A DNA stretch of 64,000 nt from Batkoa obscura (Eukaryota; Entomophthoromycota; Entomophthoromycetes; Entomophthorales; Batkoaceae): contig JASVEC010000004.1 of assembly GCA_030770535.1 (NCBI GenBank), forward strand, positions 310,001 to 374,000, in the 5' to 3' direction. A program made the translations under genes and the position numbers. Under the pieces are notes generated by a model that did not search any database, was not told the DNA's origin, and worked only from the letters and a program-made list of their open reading frames with translations. Positions 31,800-42,907 of the stretch are shown piece by piece (position 1 is the stretch's first letter; each line of letters opens with the position of its first letter).

Positions 31800-34470
31800 C
31801 ATCGTCCGTAGAATCAACAAACTTGTAGCACCCACTAATAGCGATTTACAAAAACACACAGTTGTTAGTCTTTTAAAAGTGCTACGGATAGCTAGATACT
31901 TAAACTATGAAATGTTCCAAGGGTAAAAAACCAATCAATAATTTCAACAGTTGTGCTTAAAATAAACAAACTTTATTCCTCATAGATACTCCACTAAACA
32001 ATACATTTTCCTTTGAGTTAGCTTACTCGTTACTTCATATAGCAAATATATCAGAAGACTTAAGGGATCAGATTTGCACTACAATATAGCAATTATTTAT
32101 CAAAGTAGGAGAAGATTTAAAATGACTCGGTGGCAAATATATTTGTATCAAATGCATTCCTTTTGATTAGGTTTATTACAAGTTTCAGGAGGCAATAGCT
32201 TTGAATGGGATTCTTCACTTATATCTCAATTAGAAGAAAGAGCACGTACTATTTTACAGACTGATTTTGTAGATGCAGCAAATGAAAAGTTGGACCAACT
32301 ATTAGCTTCGGAAGATAATGATTATGCTGAAGTTTTCTTTTTAAAACATAACTATAGGGAGTTATCAAGAAATAGCATTACCTTTAGAAATCTATAGGTC
32401 ACTTTGGATTTTTTGGTTAGAAAAGTAAATTATGACAAAGTACCTAAAAATAGTCAAACTTTATCTACAAACGGGAGTACAAATTATCTGCCTAATAATC
32501 CAGGTACATTGGCTATCGAGTTGAATGAAGAATCGAGAACTGCTTTACATGGATTATGTTATATGGCGTTAGAAATATTCCTTTCAATTGAAGCTTATTC
32601 ATTGAAAAAGAGGCAGGAGATACATTGAAGCTTGAAAAGAGACAATTGGAACTTTTTATTTGCAGTTTAAGAGTAGCTACCCTTTCTTGTGTTCATTTGA
32701 GGAAATTAAAAGAAAAGTTGACCATCAAATTAACGGATCTATTAATGATTTTGTGTCCAAAATTTGAAGACGCGAATGCTGTTAGATTGATTACTGTTAT
32801 TTTAGAATGTGTCTCTATCTTATCCATCAACTTACCAGAATCACATGCTTCTTTATCTAATATATGTCGTAAATCTATTACTATTACAATATCAGATAAC
32901 GGGCACAACTTAAGCGAACTTGCCTCAGTATCAGCTGTATTAGCAGCTTCCTTTTTAGCTACCATAGCCAATGACGATCCTTACATCTTACAATATTCAA
33001 TGAGGGTATTACACTATCACCCAGTGGATGTAGTATTCTTTTACATCCCACAAACAGTACAAGCTTTACGTTACGATCGTCTTGGTTATGTCGAGAAATT
33101 CATATTAGATGCGGCAAGGGTGAGTCAATTATTTGCACACCAGATTATATGGAATATGAAGGCGAACTTTTTACGTAATGAAGGGACAGGGGAAGCAGAT
33201 GTCATTAAGGAAAAATTGGAAATGATTATTGAAAAAATTGTACATCAATTATCTGGTGCTGATAAAGAGTTTTATAATAAGGAGTTCGAGTTTTTTAATA
33301 AAGTAACAGGTATTTCGGGTATTTTGAAACCATATATTAAAAGGCCAAAGGAGGAGAAAAAGGTAGATGAAACATGCTTGTAATATTGTATATAAAGCTA
33401 AAGGTATATTTTTTTTAGAAAAAAATTGATGAGGAAATGAAAAAGATTAAAGTGGAAGTTGGAGTATATTTACCTAGTAATCCAGAAGGCCAAGTCATTG
33501 ATATTGACTATAAATCAGGAAGACCTTTACAATCTCATGCTAAAGTAATTGTTAATTATTTTGATATCAACTTAATTAAATCTAATCTTATTTTAGGCAC
33601 CTTTTATGGCCACATTTAAAATACGCAAAGAAGTTGAGATCATCAATGAAACACCAGAGGAATTAGAAAAAGAAAAAGAAAAAGCACCAGTTTATAAAGA
33701 TGTTTGGCAATCAGCTGTCTTCAAAGTAGGGGATGATTGTAGACAAGATGTTTTAGCTTTACAATTAATAGCTATCTTTAAAAATATTTATTCTAACTTC
33801 GGGCTGGATCTTTATCTCTTTCCTTATCGCACTGTGGCTACTTCACCTGGGGTAAGTTTATTATTTGTAAGATACAGTGGTTTTAATTCTGGCTTGTTTT
33901 TAGTGTGGCGTTATTGATGCTATTCCCAATTCTATTTCTAGAGATCAACTTGGTAGGGAAAAGGTTAATGATCTTAATAAGTAAGAAAAGAAATAGTAAT
34001 TTGTCTGAATTTTTCTAATTTGTTTTTAGTTATTTCCTTGCTACTTATGGTGGTTATAATTCAATTGATTATCAAAAAGTAATTTATTGTATTTGATTTT
34101 TATGATAAACTCTAAACAAAAATAAAGGCTAGAAATGCATATGTTCAAAGTGTAGCAGCTTATTCTGTGGTTCCTTATATCTTATAAATCAAAGATTTTC
34201 ATAATGTTAATATTATTATTGATAAAAATAGACACATTGTTCATATAGGTGACTCATAACTTCAACGATAGCTGATTGTACTAATATTAATAACATAAAA
34301 AGGTTTTGGTTTTATATTAAAAATATCATCAGGTAACATTTGCTTTGAAAGCTCACCTTTTAAATTTACTATTCAAATAATTCAGGCTATGGGTTATCAG
34401 TGGATTTTCTACCTCTCAACCTCATTGTTGGTTTATTAAATTATATATTAAAGCTTGCCTTGGTATTAGA
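31800..34470 (+). pseudogene. Rearranged PI4-kinase (STT4) pseudogene
   Basis: Three parts. First, 31800-32941 is coding-like DNA with stops (open pieces LEERARTILQTDFVDAAN and LELFICSLRVATLSCVHLR) that looks like an STT4 N-terminal region; its counterpart would lie beyond base 64000. Second, 32942-34172 is practically identical, introns included, to 59960-61187 of the functional gene: the lipid kinase unique region through the start of the kinase domain ([15 protein letters not shown]). Third, 34173-34465 aligns with the next part of the gene but at only about 75-80% identity, with stops; the DRHNGN catalytic loop is lost. The large internal part of the gene between parts one and two is absent, so this cannot encode a working kinase. 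Confidence 0.88.
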
Positions 34471-34479
34471 TCATCTTTA

Positions 34480-34896
34480 AAAAAAAAACTTTAAAAAAAA
34501 AACTTTTAAATATTGCATTTTGTTAGTTTTTTAAGTTATAATTTAACACTTAAAAATTGGACCCTATATCAATGCATGTTTTTAGGCACTGATTCAGGCA
34601 CTGTTATATACGAGTACACTTTATTAAAATGAGTAAAACGTGCAAAAACTCAGCTTAATTTAATTAAATTTTAGCGCTAAAACTAATTTTTCAGGATCAA
34701 GTCATTTTTATACAAATCTTATAAAGATTTAAATTAAGTATAAATTGATTTTTATAATTAATATATTGTTTATCTTAATATTTGATTTATTACTGTATAA
34801 TTTTATTAATTTTTAAAATAATAATAATAAATTAAATTAAAAAGTTTATTATATTTAACTTAATTTAATAATACTAAAATAAAAAAGATAAACACA
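34480..34896. other. Intergenic, AT-rich
   Basis: Spacer after the STT4 pseudogene with runs of A and T. Nothing recognised. Confidence 0.45.
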
Positions 34897-34993
34897 TGTG
34901 GATGTATTTTTTTGTTTAAAAATTTTACTAACAATTTTTCCACTCAAATAGCGCTTAAAAATGGAGAAGTGATGAAATCAAAAAACACCCCCA
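34897..34993 (-). mobile_element. 97-bp MITE copy F
   Basis: Runs from tgtggatgtattttttt to aaacaccccca with the core caaatagcgcttaaaaa; the right flank is TA, the left flank CA. Length 97 bp. Confidence 0.85.
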
Positions 34994-35057
34994 TATATAT
35001 ATAAAATTTAATATAATAACTTAAGGATTTTTGTTAAATTATTTTTTAGTATTATTA

Positions 35058-35266
35058 TTTTTAATAAAGCCATTATGTTTTGTAATGTTTTATATAAACT
35101 TTATAATAATACTTTTTATTTTACATAGTTTATAGTTTATAGTTTATCACATATTATTTCTATTAATTAAGTTTATCTTAGGTATATAAACTAAGACTTT
35201 TCGACTTATAGCCAGCTAATTAAGCAAAAACTGCTTTTGATTCTAACTATTAAGTACCAACTCTCG
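35058..35266 (-). mobile_element. Inverted-repeat element, copy 3 (partial)
   Basis: Carries only the half of the element that contains the taagtaccaac end (taataaagcc, then tttacatagtttatag and aagacttttcgac). It is more diverged than the other copies. It lies 230 bp before a full copy in the same orientation. Confidence 0.55.
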
Positions 35267-35495
35267 TATTAGTAATAACAGCCACATAATTGTAGTAATT
35301 TTATAAACTACTTAAATGTTTTATCAATTTATATTTAATATTTATTTACTAACTCAATAGCTAACTAACTATAATAAAATTCTGCACATTTATAAAACAT
35401 TGACTGAGTTATTAAATAATATAATTTATAATATTATTAATTGTTAGACTCTGAAATAATCAAATGTAAGTAAAATATCAATATTTAAACAGTTT

Positions 35496-35954
35496 TGTGA
35501 AATATTGGTTTATCAGCTCTCGAATTAATTATAACATAATAACCATTTAACTTGTTTACAAAACTAGTTGTAGTCTTGTAATCAACTTGACCGTGAACCA
35601 TGTGATATAATCAATCCAGAGTTCCTTGTTTTGATTTACTGCGAGAATTTCTAACCTCATATTGCGAAGAATATAAAAGAGATCCTTCAACATGATAACT
35701 CGAGGCTTTTTAACTGAATTACTGTCTGATATCGTACCATTAATAAAGCCACTAAGTCTTTCTGACAATATCTTATGTAGATTTTACAGTAATATTGTCT
35801 ATTCTATTTGTTTTACATAGTTCGTGACTTATTACGCATTATTCTTATTCATTCAAGCCTGTATTAGTTATATAAACTAAGACCGTTCGACTCAGGATAA
35901 GTCAATCAACCAAGAACTGCTTTTAATTCCTACCACTGAGTACCAACATTCACA
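35496..35954 (-). mobile_element. 459-bp inverted-repeat element, copy 4 (complete)
   Basis: Ends TGTGAAATATTGG and CCAACATTCACA; flanks read gttt on both sides, a possible 4-bp target duplication. Exactly 459 bp, as copy 1. The minus-strand frame starting at 35768 (MSERLSGFINGTIS) is the longest of the family, about 70 codons, and matches copies 1 and 2 in the same frame. Confidence 0.7.
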
Positions 35955-36179
35955 GTTTTTAGTAATTGGATTTTTAAAATTTTTAAAATTTTTAAAATAA
36001 ATATTTGAAATTTTTTTTACATTTGATAATTTATTTATTTTTTTCATTTGATTTATTGCTAATACTTTTTAATATAAGATGAATTTTTATTATTAAGCAG
36101 AATATTAATGCTAGTTTTTCTTAAAACTTTTATTAGCTTGATTGCTAAAAAAGCAGACATCAATACCAATACTGTATCA

Positions 36180-37090
36180 AAAGACCAAAAACTATTTAAA
36201 TTTATTGATAATTTAAAAGCAAATGGTTAACCAAAAATAATTTGTGAGGCTAAAAAGTGTCAAGTTAAATGCTTGTAATCAGCGGTTAATTAATTAATAT
36301 TACTAATATACATAGACGTCTAGTCAATACTGGCTTTAGAGTATCTTATAAAACTACACACTAAATCCTTTGGTTATTAAAATTTTTCTTTGAAGTTAAA
36401 AAGAAAAAACTTTTTCTATTAGCACATCATTAAATAAAATGTTATAAATAGCCAAAAAAATCACTTATTATAAACTATTGAGGATTGTAAACAAGTCATA
36501 TGGACCAATGAAATAAAAATAAACATCTAGGGATCAGATAGCATGAAGTATTGCCTGAAATGCCCCAATGATCCTCTTGCGTACCATCCATATTGATTGA
36601 ACTGTCAAATATAAAAAAGGGCCCGTTATAATATAAAGCTGCATATTATGAGAGGCTATTAGTTATATTATTTTCCGAATATAAGGTAAAATGGATACTA
36701 AGCTGTATTGTAAGACATTTGACATAAAATTCAAAGATACTACCAAATATTAGGGTATGGAAGTTGAAAAGTTTATTTTTTAACAGGGTAGTGACCCCAA
36801 ACATACTTTCAAGTTCTGCAGATCATATTCTAAAGACAATCTGATTAAAATGTTACTATAACTAACTTAATCTCCTAATTTAAACCCAATTAAGCACCTC
36901 TGGCATGAGTTGAAGCTGAAACTTTCCTGCTATGAAAAAAAAGCAACAAGTGTGTGAGAACTACGAGAAAGATACAATCATGAATGGAATGCGTCCACAG
37001 TAGAGACATGTTACAAATATATAAAAACAATGCCAGTACAATTAAGACCATTTTATAAACTAAAAGGTGACCCAATAAAGTATTAAGAAG
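36180..37090 (+). mobile_element. Tc1-family transposase remnant
   Basis: Degenerate plus-strand coding region. Near 36496 it reads VIWTNEIKINI, then GSDSMKYCLKCPND, which matches the Tc1 block around the second catalytic Asp (usually W-SDE-F-LFG); here the Asp is Asn. Farther on it reads GSDPKHTFKF and SPNLNPIKHLWHELKLKL, the D34E block (normally NDPKHTSK and SPDLNPIENLWHELK), then WNASTVETCYKYIKTMP and KGDPIKY at 37070. Several stops and frameshifts lie between these blocks. No clear terminal repeats were found. It directly precedes a 5'-truncated F-box gene. Confidence 0.88.
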
Positions 37091-37284
37091 CTTTACCAGA
37101 GACTGCTTGAATGTTGGCGTTCTACTCAAAATTTAGTTACTTTAGAGTCTGATGATTAATGATATTATAAGTTGTATCGTTCAATAGTTCAGTCAATGTT
37201 CTACAAGTGTGCAAAATTTCATTATGAATTATTAGCTATTGAGTTAGTAAATAAACATTAAGTATAAATCAATAAAACGTTCAA

Positions 37285-38179
37285 ATAGTTTCTGGGACTA
37301 CTGTACAATGATAATAACAACAGAGATAGTAAAATAGCAATAAAAAGGTCAAAATTAAAAAGAATGAGAATAAATTCTTGCAGTTACATGAACTCATTAA
37401 GATCGTTCGAAGATTACTTATGCCAACTTAAAACACTTGATCTTATTGGAAATATTACAACTATTGAAGATGTAGCTGAGTATTTAAGTCCTAGTATATT
37501 AAGACCACTTGCAATATTATGTAAAGACATTTTAGTTTTTGATAGGTTGGATATAATTAAAACAAAATTTAGTAAATTGAAGCCATTGAACTTAAAGTAT
37601 TATGGATACCAATGTGGCGCTATTGAGACTAATTCTAATGTAACTTTTATACCAAATTTAAAGTCAGAGGTTGAAGGAGAACTTAACAACTTTGCTGTAA
37701 ATCATTTTGGTGATTTAAAAGAGTTAAAGAGTATAAAACTTATAGACACTTGTGGTTTAAATTTTAATTTTAACGAGAATAACAAAAAAATAACAAAAAG
37801 CAGTAATATTGTCACTTTAGGCTACTTTGATCCGGAAATTACAATGAGTTATAATTTATTGAATTTGTCTTTACTAGAAGTTTTTTATTTTTCTATGGAA
37901 GCGTTAAAATCAATTTCTTTAGTATCAAACATTCAAACTATCCGTTTTTGTGACTTAGTTTTTGATACAAAAGAAATACTTGATAAGCCTTGTTCAAATA
38001 AAAATGGTTTTTATAATGGAGAATATAATCCAATGAAACGGAGTTACATAAAGCAGACTATGTTTCGCGAATTTAATAGTACACTTGAAGATTTTTCTTA
38101 TCCCCTATCTTTATTTTCTAATCTTAAAGTATTAAACCAAGTATTTTACTTCAAGAAAAAGCACAAGCCTGGAAACTGA
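37285..38179 (+). pseudogene. F-box/LRR-type gene, 3' fragment without F-box
   Basis: A 271-residue open frame begins at 37364; similarity to the family starts a little earlier, at the acidic YNDNNNRDS loop near 37290. It carries the LRR-like middle (FEDYLCQLKTLDLIGNITT, then EDVAEYLSPSILRPL) and end (FSNLKVLN) of the family. The F-box part, expected 250-300 bp farther upstream, is missing and its place is taken by DNA next to the Tc1 remnant. The frame is the longest intact one of this family here, so a shortened protein is possible. Without the F-box it could not join SCF. Confidence 0.65.
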
Positions 38180-39694
38180 GTATAGACCTGCTGCCCCTTT
38201 ATTACTTATTATATCTGATAAAAGGGATATAAATGAACCAATTATAATGCCATATAAAAAATCACAATGTTGAGTGGATGAAACCGAAACCACCCTTTAA
38301 CAACGGTTATTATCATGATTAGTATGATAATTAATTTTAAACAAACTGCTATTTTGAGCTTGGTTTTATCATTAACGATTTTAAAATTATACATATATAC
38401 ATTTAAAAAAGCTTGAAGTTAGACTTCCGAGTAGTTTATTGTTGGAGGTAAGCAATAATATAACGAACCAATTTATATATTTTTGATTTTAAACTTTATT
38501 GTAAAATTTGATTAATTACCAATGTTGTATTGAAATCAAAATCAAATTAAGACAATTTAGGTGTATAAAGAAAAAGTTAAAAGATACCAGTGCATTAAAG
38601 TATTTACTATACACAAAAAATTTTATTTATAGGTTATCTCATCTTAAGAGTTGATTTTTTTAAAAGTGATGAAAGAGTCAATATAGTCCCAAATGCCTTT
38701 ATTTATGGGAAAATGGCAAAAAAGGGTAGAGGGGGGAGATATAACAAAAACATGGAAAGTTGAGCAAATTGAAAAACCGTTTAATCTTTGTTAGTTATTT
38801 GAGGACTAATGAGCTTCCTTCTGACCTGGAAGGATCAGGGTTAACCTTTTTTATAACCTTAACTTATTGTAAATTCACAAAAAATAGAGATCAAGTCCGA
38901 CATTAAGATTATAAGTCTTAATCTTAGGGTTAATACTAATCCAAACTTAAAGCTAACGGTGATCTAAAATTAATACAATGAAGATAAGCATATGCTCCAC
39001 TAACAACGGGGCTCATACAATCTTGAGATTTTAGGCCTCAAACAAACCAGAAAAATTAAATTCTAAATAAATTCTTAAATTCACTGTGTGAATTGTAGTT
39101 AAAAATATAATTATCGTTAAATAGATAATTGGTAAATTGAAAAATGTGTAAATTTGGAATAGTAATAAATTATTTACCGAAAAACATTTAATAGATCATA
39201 CTATTTTATAATTTAATAGTATATTAAATTAGAACTTTATCTTGGAATATTATTGCTTAAAGTTTACAAACTGAGTGAAAATTTTATTTTAAGCTTTTCT
39301 AAGAATCCAGTTTCATTTTAAGCTTTTATTATTTGTTTCAATTTAAGCTTAAAATACAAATCCTTAACCTTGAAGAATACGATGCAAAGAGCTTAAGAAA
39401 ATATTAAAAGGTAATGACTAATTTTTAATAATTAATTTCCTACAAGCTAAATGCGAGTGTTCCAAAATCAAGATTAGTGGCGATAAGAAAAATTTCAGTT
39501 CAAGCTAGGGAATAGCTTGAAGCCGAAATTCTGGTGACCTTATAATAAATTGCATACATATATAAATAAACGATAATGTTTCAAAATAAAGTTAGCTTTT
39601 TAATAGAATTAGTTTGATTTCGATACAAATCACTCTTACAATAGAAATTAGTGTATCTCTTAGTTCTTTTATTAGTTAATAGTTTTCAAAAAAA
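38180..39694. other. Intergenic with a short hairpin upstream of the Na+/K+-ATPase gene
   Basis: About 1.5 kb without a supported gene. At 39491-39530 there is a strong hairpin: aatttcagttcaagcta pairs with tagcttgaagccgaaatt around a short gggaa loop. It lies about 165 bp before the ATG. Around 38690-38850 the base composition is slightly higher in G+C, but no coding frame could be supported. Confidence 0.5.
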
Positions 39695-42600
39695 ATGAAA
39701 GACAAAGTTAAACAAATAGACATTGTTGAGCATTTACTCAGCGTTGAAGAAGTTATCAAGCGATATGAAACTTCTATCAATATCAATAAGCCAGCTGAGA
39801 GCCGTGGTTTAGGTGAAGAGCAAATCAAGAAGGGTAAGGAAGTTTATGGCCCAAATTTACTGAGCCCAGCAAAACGCAAGCATCCATTTGTCAGGTTTTT
39901 AGAATGCTTGGGCAATCTATTCAATGTTCTTATGATATTAGCTGGTTTGATGACATTTATCATCTTTGCTATCGACCCTGCCAATAACTTTTCTTCTTCT
40001 TATGTGGGTGCCATCTTAGTTGGAGTATCTATCCTTAATGCAATAATTGAGTTTATTCAATTACAGAAATCTGCAAACGCTTTAGAGGCTTTCCTTAACA
40101 TGATCCCCCAGCAATGTCGTGTAGTACGTAATAGTTCTTTAAATCAAATACCAGGTGCTGAATTAGTACCTGGTGACATTGTGTTTGTTCGATTAGGTGA
40201 TAAAATTCCCGCTGATTTGTATATGTTTAATGTTTCTGAAATGAAAGTTGATAACTCTTCACTTACAGGAGAATCAGAACCACAATCTCGTACCGTTGAT
40301 AATGCTATGAAAAACCCACTTGAAGCACATAATATTGGTTTTAACGGAACTTTAGTAGTTGCTGGAGAAGGTTATGGGATTGTCATTAAAACTGGTGATT
40401 CTACCGTGTTAGGCCAAATTGCCGGTTTAACAGCCAATGAAAAGAAGAGTCCTTCCCCACTTTCAGTAGAAGTTAACGTCTATGTTAAGCTTGTTGCTTC
40501 AGTAGCTTTCTTGACTGGTTTTATTTTCTTCTTGTTAGGGCTTACCAAAGGAATGGCATTAAAAGATTGCCTAACTTTTGGTGTAGGTGTTTTCTGTGGT
40601 TGGGTACCAGAAGGTCTTCCAGCCACTTTGACTATGTTGCTTACTTTTGCTGCTAAACGTATGGCTACTCAAAATGTTTTAGTAAAAGATCTTCATGGAG
40701 TTGAAACTTTAGGAGCAATTACTCTCCTTGCTACTGATAAGACTGGCACCCTTACTCGTAATCAAATGACAGTTACTAGCGTGTGGGCATCTAATAAACT
40801 TTATGCCTCCTTAAGAAACTTGAATAGTACAAATAACCCTGTTCAAGTCAGCTCTTCTGGAATGACAGAAATTTTATTAAATTGCTCATTAAACTCCAGA
40901 GCTAAATTTGATCGCACTGATATTCCAGTTGACAAAAGAGAGATTATTGGTGATGCTACTGAATCCGGTCTTATTCGATTTGCCGCTCAAAGTCAAGACG
41001 ATTTTGATGAACTTCAAACCAAATACCCTCGAGTTTTTGATGTCCCATTCAATTCAGATAACAAATGGGCAATGACCATTAGCCAAGTTCCTCATACTAA
41101 CGGTGATCTTACTCTTTATTTAAAAGGTGCTCCAGAAAGAGTGTTAAATCTTTGCTCAACAATCTTTATGAACGGAGAAGCTATTCCACTTACTGAGGAG
41201 CACAAAGCCCAATTCCAAGAGACTTATGAAAATATGGCTGGCAAAGGGCATCGTGTACTTGCATTTGCTCAACTCTTGTTACCTGGAGACAGATTTCCTA
41301 AAGATTTTATATTTGATAAGAAAGCCAAAAACTATCCTACGACAAATTTAACCTTCGTTGGTCTCACCTCATTAGAAGATCCTCCAAAACATGGTGTACG
41401 TGAAGCTATTGGCATGTGCAGGACTGCGGGTATTCGTGTAATGATGGTAACTGGCGACCACCCACTTACTGCTGAAGCCATTGGACGTAAAATTAATTTA
41501 ATGCTTTCTGATACCAAACCAATGGTTGCTAAGAGAACTGGACGTCCAATTGAATCTATTGAAGAAGATGAATATGATGCTATTGTTATCCATGGTGAGC
41601 AAATTGATAGATTAAGTGATTTGGAATGGGATAATATCTTTTCTAAAAATGAAATTATATTTGCTCGTACTTCCCCACGTCATAAGCTTGAAATTGTTAA
41701 ACGCGCTCAATCCATGGGGCACATCGTTGGTGTTACTGGTGATGGTGTCAATGATTCTCCAGCTTTAAAAAAAGCAGATCTTGGTATTGCAATGAATGAA
41801 TCTGGTTCTGATGTATCTAAAGAAGCTGCATCTATGATTTTACTTGATGATAACTTTGCCTCTACTATTCGTGGTATTGAAGAAGGTCGTCTTATCTTTG
41901 CCAATCTTAAAAAATCTATCCGTTATACAGTAACTCATACTATGCCTGAAGTTATTCCACAATTACTTTATATTGCTGTACCTATACCACTTCTCTTAAA
42001 TGCTCTTCAAATTATTTCTCTCGATCTTGGTTATGAACTTTGCTTAGCTTTATCCTTTGCTTGGGATAAACCAGAAACAAAGACAGGTCTTATGAGACTT
42101 GCACCGCGTAAACCAGTAACTAAAGAATCAGTAGAAAGATTCCGTAGAGTAAAATCTCGTGAGATTCAAGATAAAAGAGATCCGGAAACTGGTGAAGAAA
42201 TTAAGGCTTCAGGTTTCAAAAGAATGATTCATAATATTTCAAGATTATTTACTGTGACTTATTGGAAAGAGTTGGTTGAAAAAACCGATAATGAGGTTAT
42301 TGTTGATGTCGAATTAATATCATGGGCTTTCTTTGAAGCTGGTCTCCTTGAATTTACTGGTGCTGCTGTTGGCTCCTTCTTTTTATTGAATTATCGTGGT
42401 ATTGGCTTTTATGATTCTATTAAGCTACAGAATGATTTTGCCTTCTCAGATTTGCCAGATAGGGATACTTTGTTTTCAGTGAGTAGTGGACAGCAATTTA
42501 CACGAACTGAATTGTTGGAAATATTGGCGCAATTTGAAACTGTGTATACTTATTCAGTAGTCGTTATACAAGCCTTTAATATGTTCTGTTGTAAATCTAG

Positions 42601-42907
42601 AATCACCTATCCATTTGGAAAACACATCTTTACCAATTATCGTAATTTTGTTGGCATGGTATTAGGTTTTGTATTAATGGGTTTCCTCGTTTACTGTCCT
42701 GGTGTCAACACAGTGTTTAATCTTTCACCTAATGTACCTCTTTCCTTCCTTGCTGGTCCTATCCTTACTGGTTGTGTCTTGTTATGCTATTCTAGTTTAA
42801 GGTTCTTCCTTACACAACGTTTTAGACCAATTAAGTTTAATCCAGCAGTTCAAGGATTGATTATGCATCCTACTGTACGTACCATTATTCCTGCTTCAAA
42901 ATCTTAA
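39695..42907 (+). CDS. P-type Na+/K+-ATPase alpha subunit (type IIC)
   Basis: Intronless, 1070 residues. TGES is at about 191-194, the membrane motif PEGLP at 305-309, the phosphorylation loop DKTGTLT with D348, and the hinge TGDGVNDSP at about 681-689. The preceding FGVGVFCGWVPEGLPATLTMLLT and the segment VKDLHGVETLGAITLLATDKTGT are type IIC (Na+/K+- or H+/K+-ATPase) in character. Such pumps export Na+ and import K+ at the plasma membrane; in fungi they occur mainly in early-diverging groups. The C-terminal region has four to six membrane helices. Codon choice is biased toward C-ending codons, suggesting strong expression. No beta subunit gene is seen nearby. Confidence 0.93.
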   Translation: MKDKVKQIDIVEHLLSVEEVIKRYETSININKPAESRGLGEEQIKKGKEVYGPNLLSPAKRKHPFVRFLECLGNLFNVLMILAGLMTFIIFAIDPANNFSSSYVGAILVGVSILNAIIEFIQLQKSANALEAFLNMIPQQCRVVRNSSLNQIPGAELVPGDIVFVRLGDKIPADLYMFNVSEMKVDNSSLTGESEPQSRTVDNAMKNPLEAHNIGFNGTLVVAGEGYGIVIKTGDSTVLGQIAGLTANEKKSPSPLSVEVNVYVKLVASVAFLTGFIFFLLGLTKGMALKDCLTFGVGVFCGWVPEGLPATLTMLLTFAAKRMATQNVLVKDLHGVETLGAITLLATDKTGTLTRNQMTVTSVWASNKLYASLRNLNSTNNPVQVSSSGMTEILLNCSLNSRAKFDRTDIPVDKREIIGDATESGLIRFAAQSQDDFDELQTKYPRVFDVPFNSDNKWAMTISQVPHTNGDLTLYLKGAPERVLNLCSTIFMNGEAIPLTEEHKAQFQETYENMAGKGHRVLAFAQLLLPGDRFPKDFIFDKKAKNYPTTNLTFVGLTSLEDPPKHGVREAIGMCRTAGIRVMMVTGDHPLTAEAIGRKINLMLSDTKPMVAKRTGRPIESIEEDEYDAIVIHGEQIDRLSDLEWDNIFSKNEIIFARTSPRHKLEIVKRAQSMGHIVGVTGDGVNDSPALKKADLGIAMNESGSDVSKEAASMILLDDNFASTIRGIEEGRLIFANLKKSIRYTVTHTMPEVIPQLLYIAVPIPLLLNALQIISLDLGYELCLALSFAWDKPETKTGLMRLAPRKPVTKESVERFRRVKSREIQDKRDPETGEEIKASGFKRMIHNISRLFTVTYWKELVEKTDNEVIVDVELISWAFFEAGLLEFTGAAVGSFFLLNYRGIGFYDSIKLQNDFAFSDLPDRDTLFSVSSGQQFTRTELLEILAQFETVYTYSVVVIQAFNMFCCKSRITYPFGKHIFTNYRNFVGMVLGFVLMGFLVYCPGVNTVFNLSPNVPLSFLAGPILTGCVLLCYSSLRFFLTQRFRPIKFNPAVQGLIMHPTVRTIIPASKS

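Noticed and set aside
32404-33383. An intact second PI4-kinase gene on the plus strand
   Set aside because: The large middle of STT4 is missing, stops interrupt the 5' part and the catalytic loop region is degenerate.
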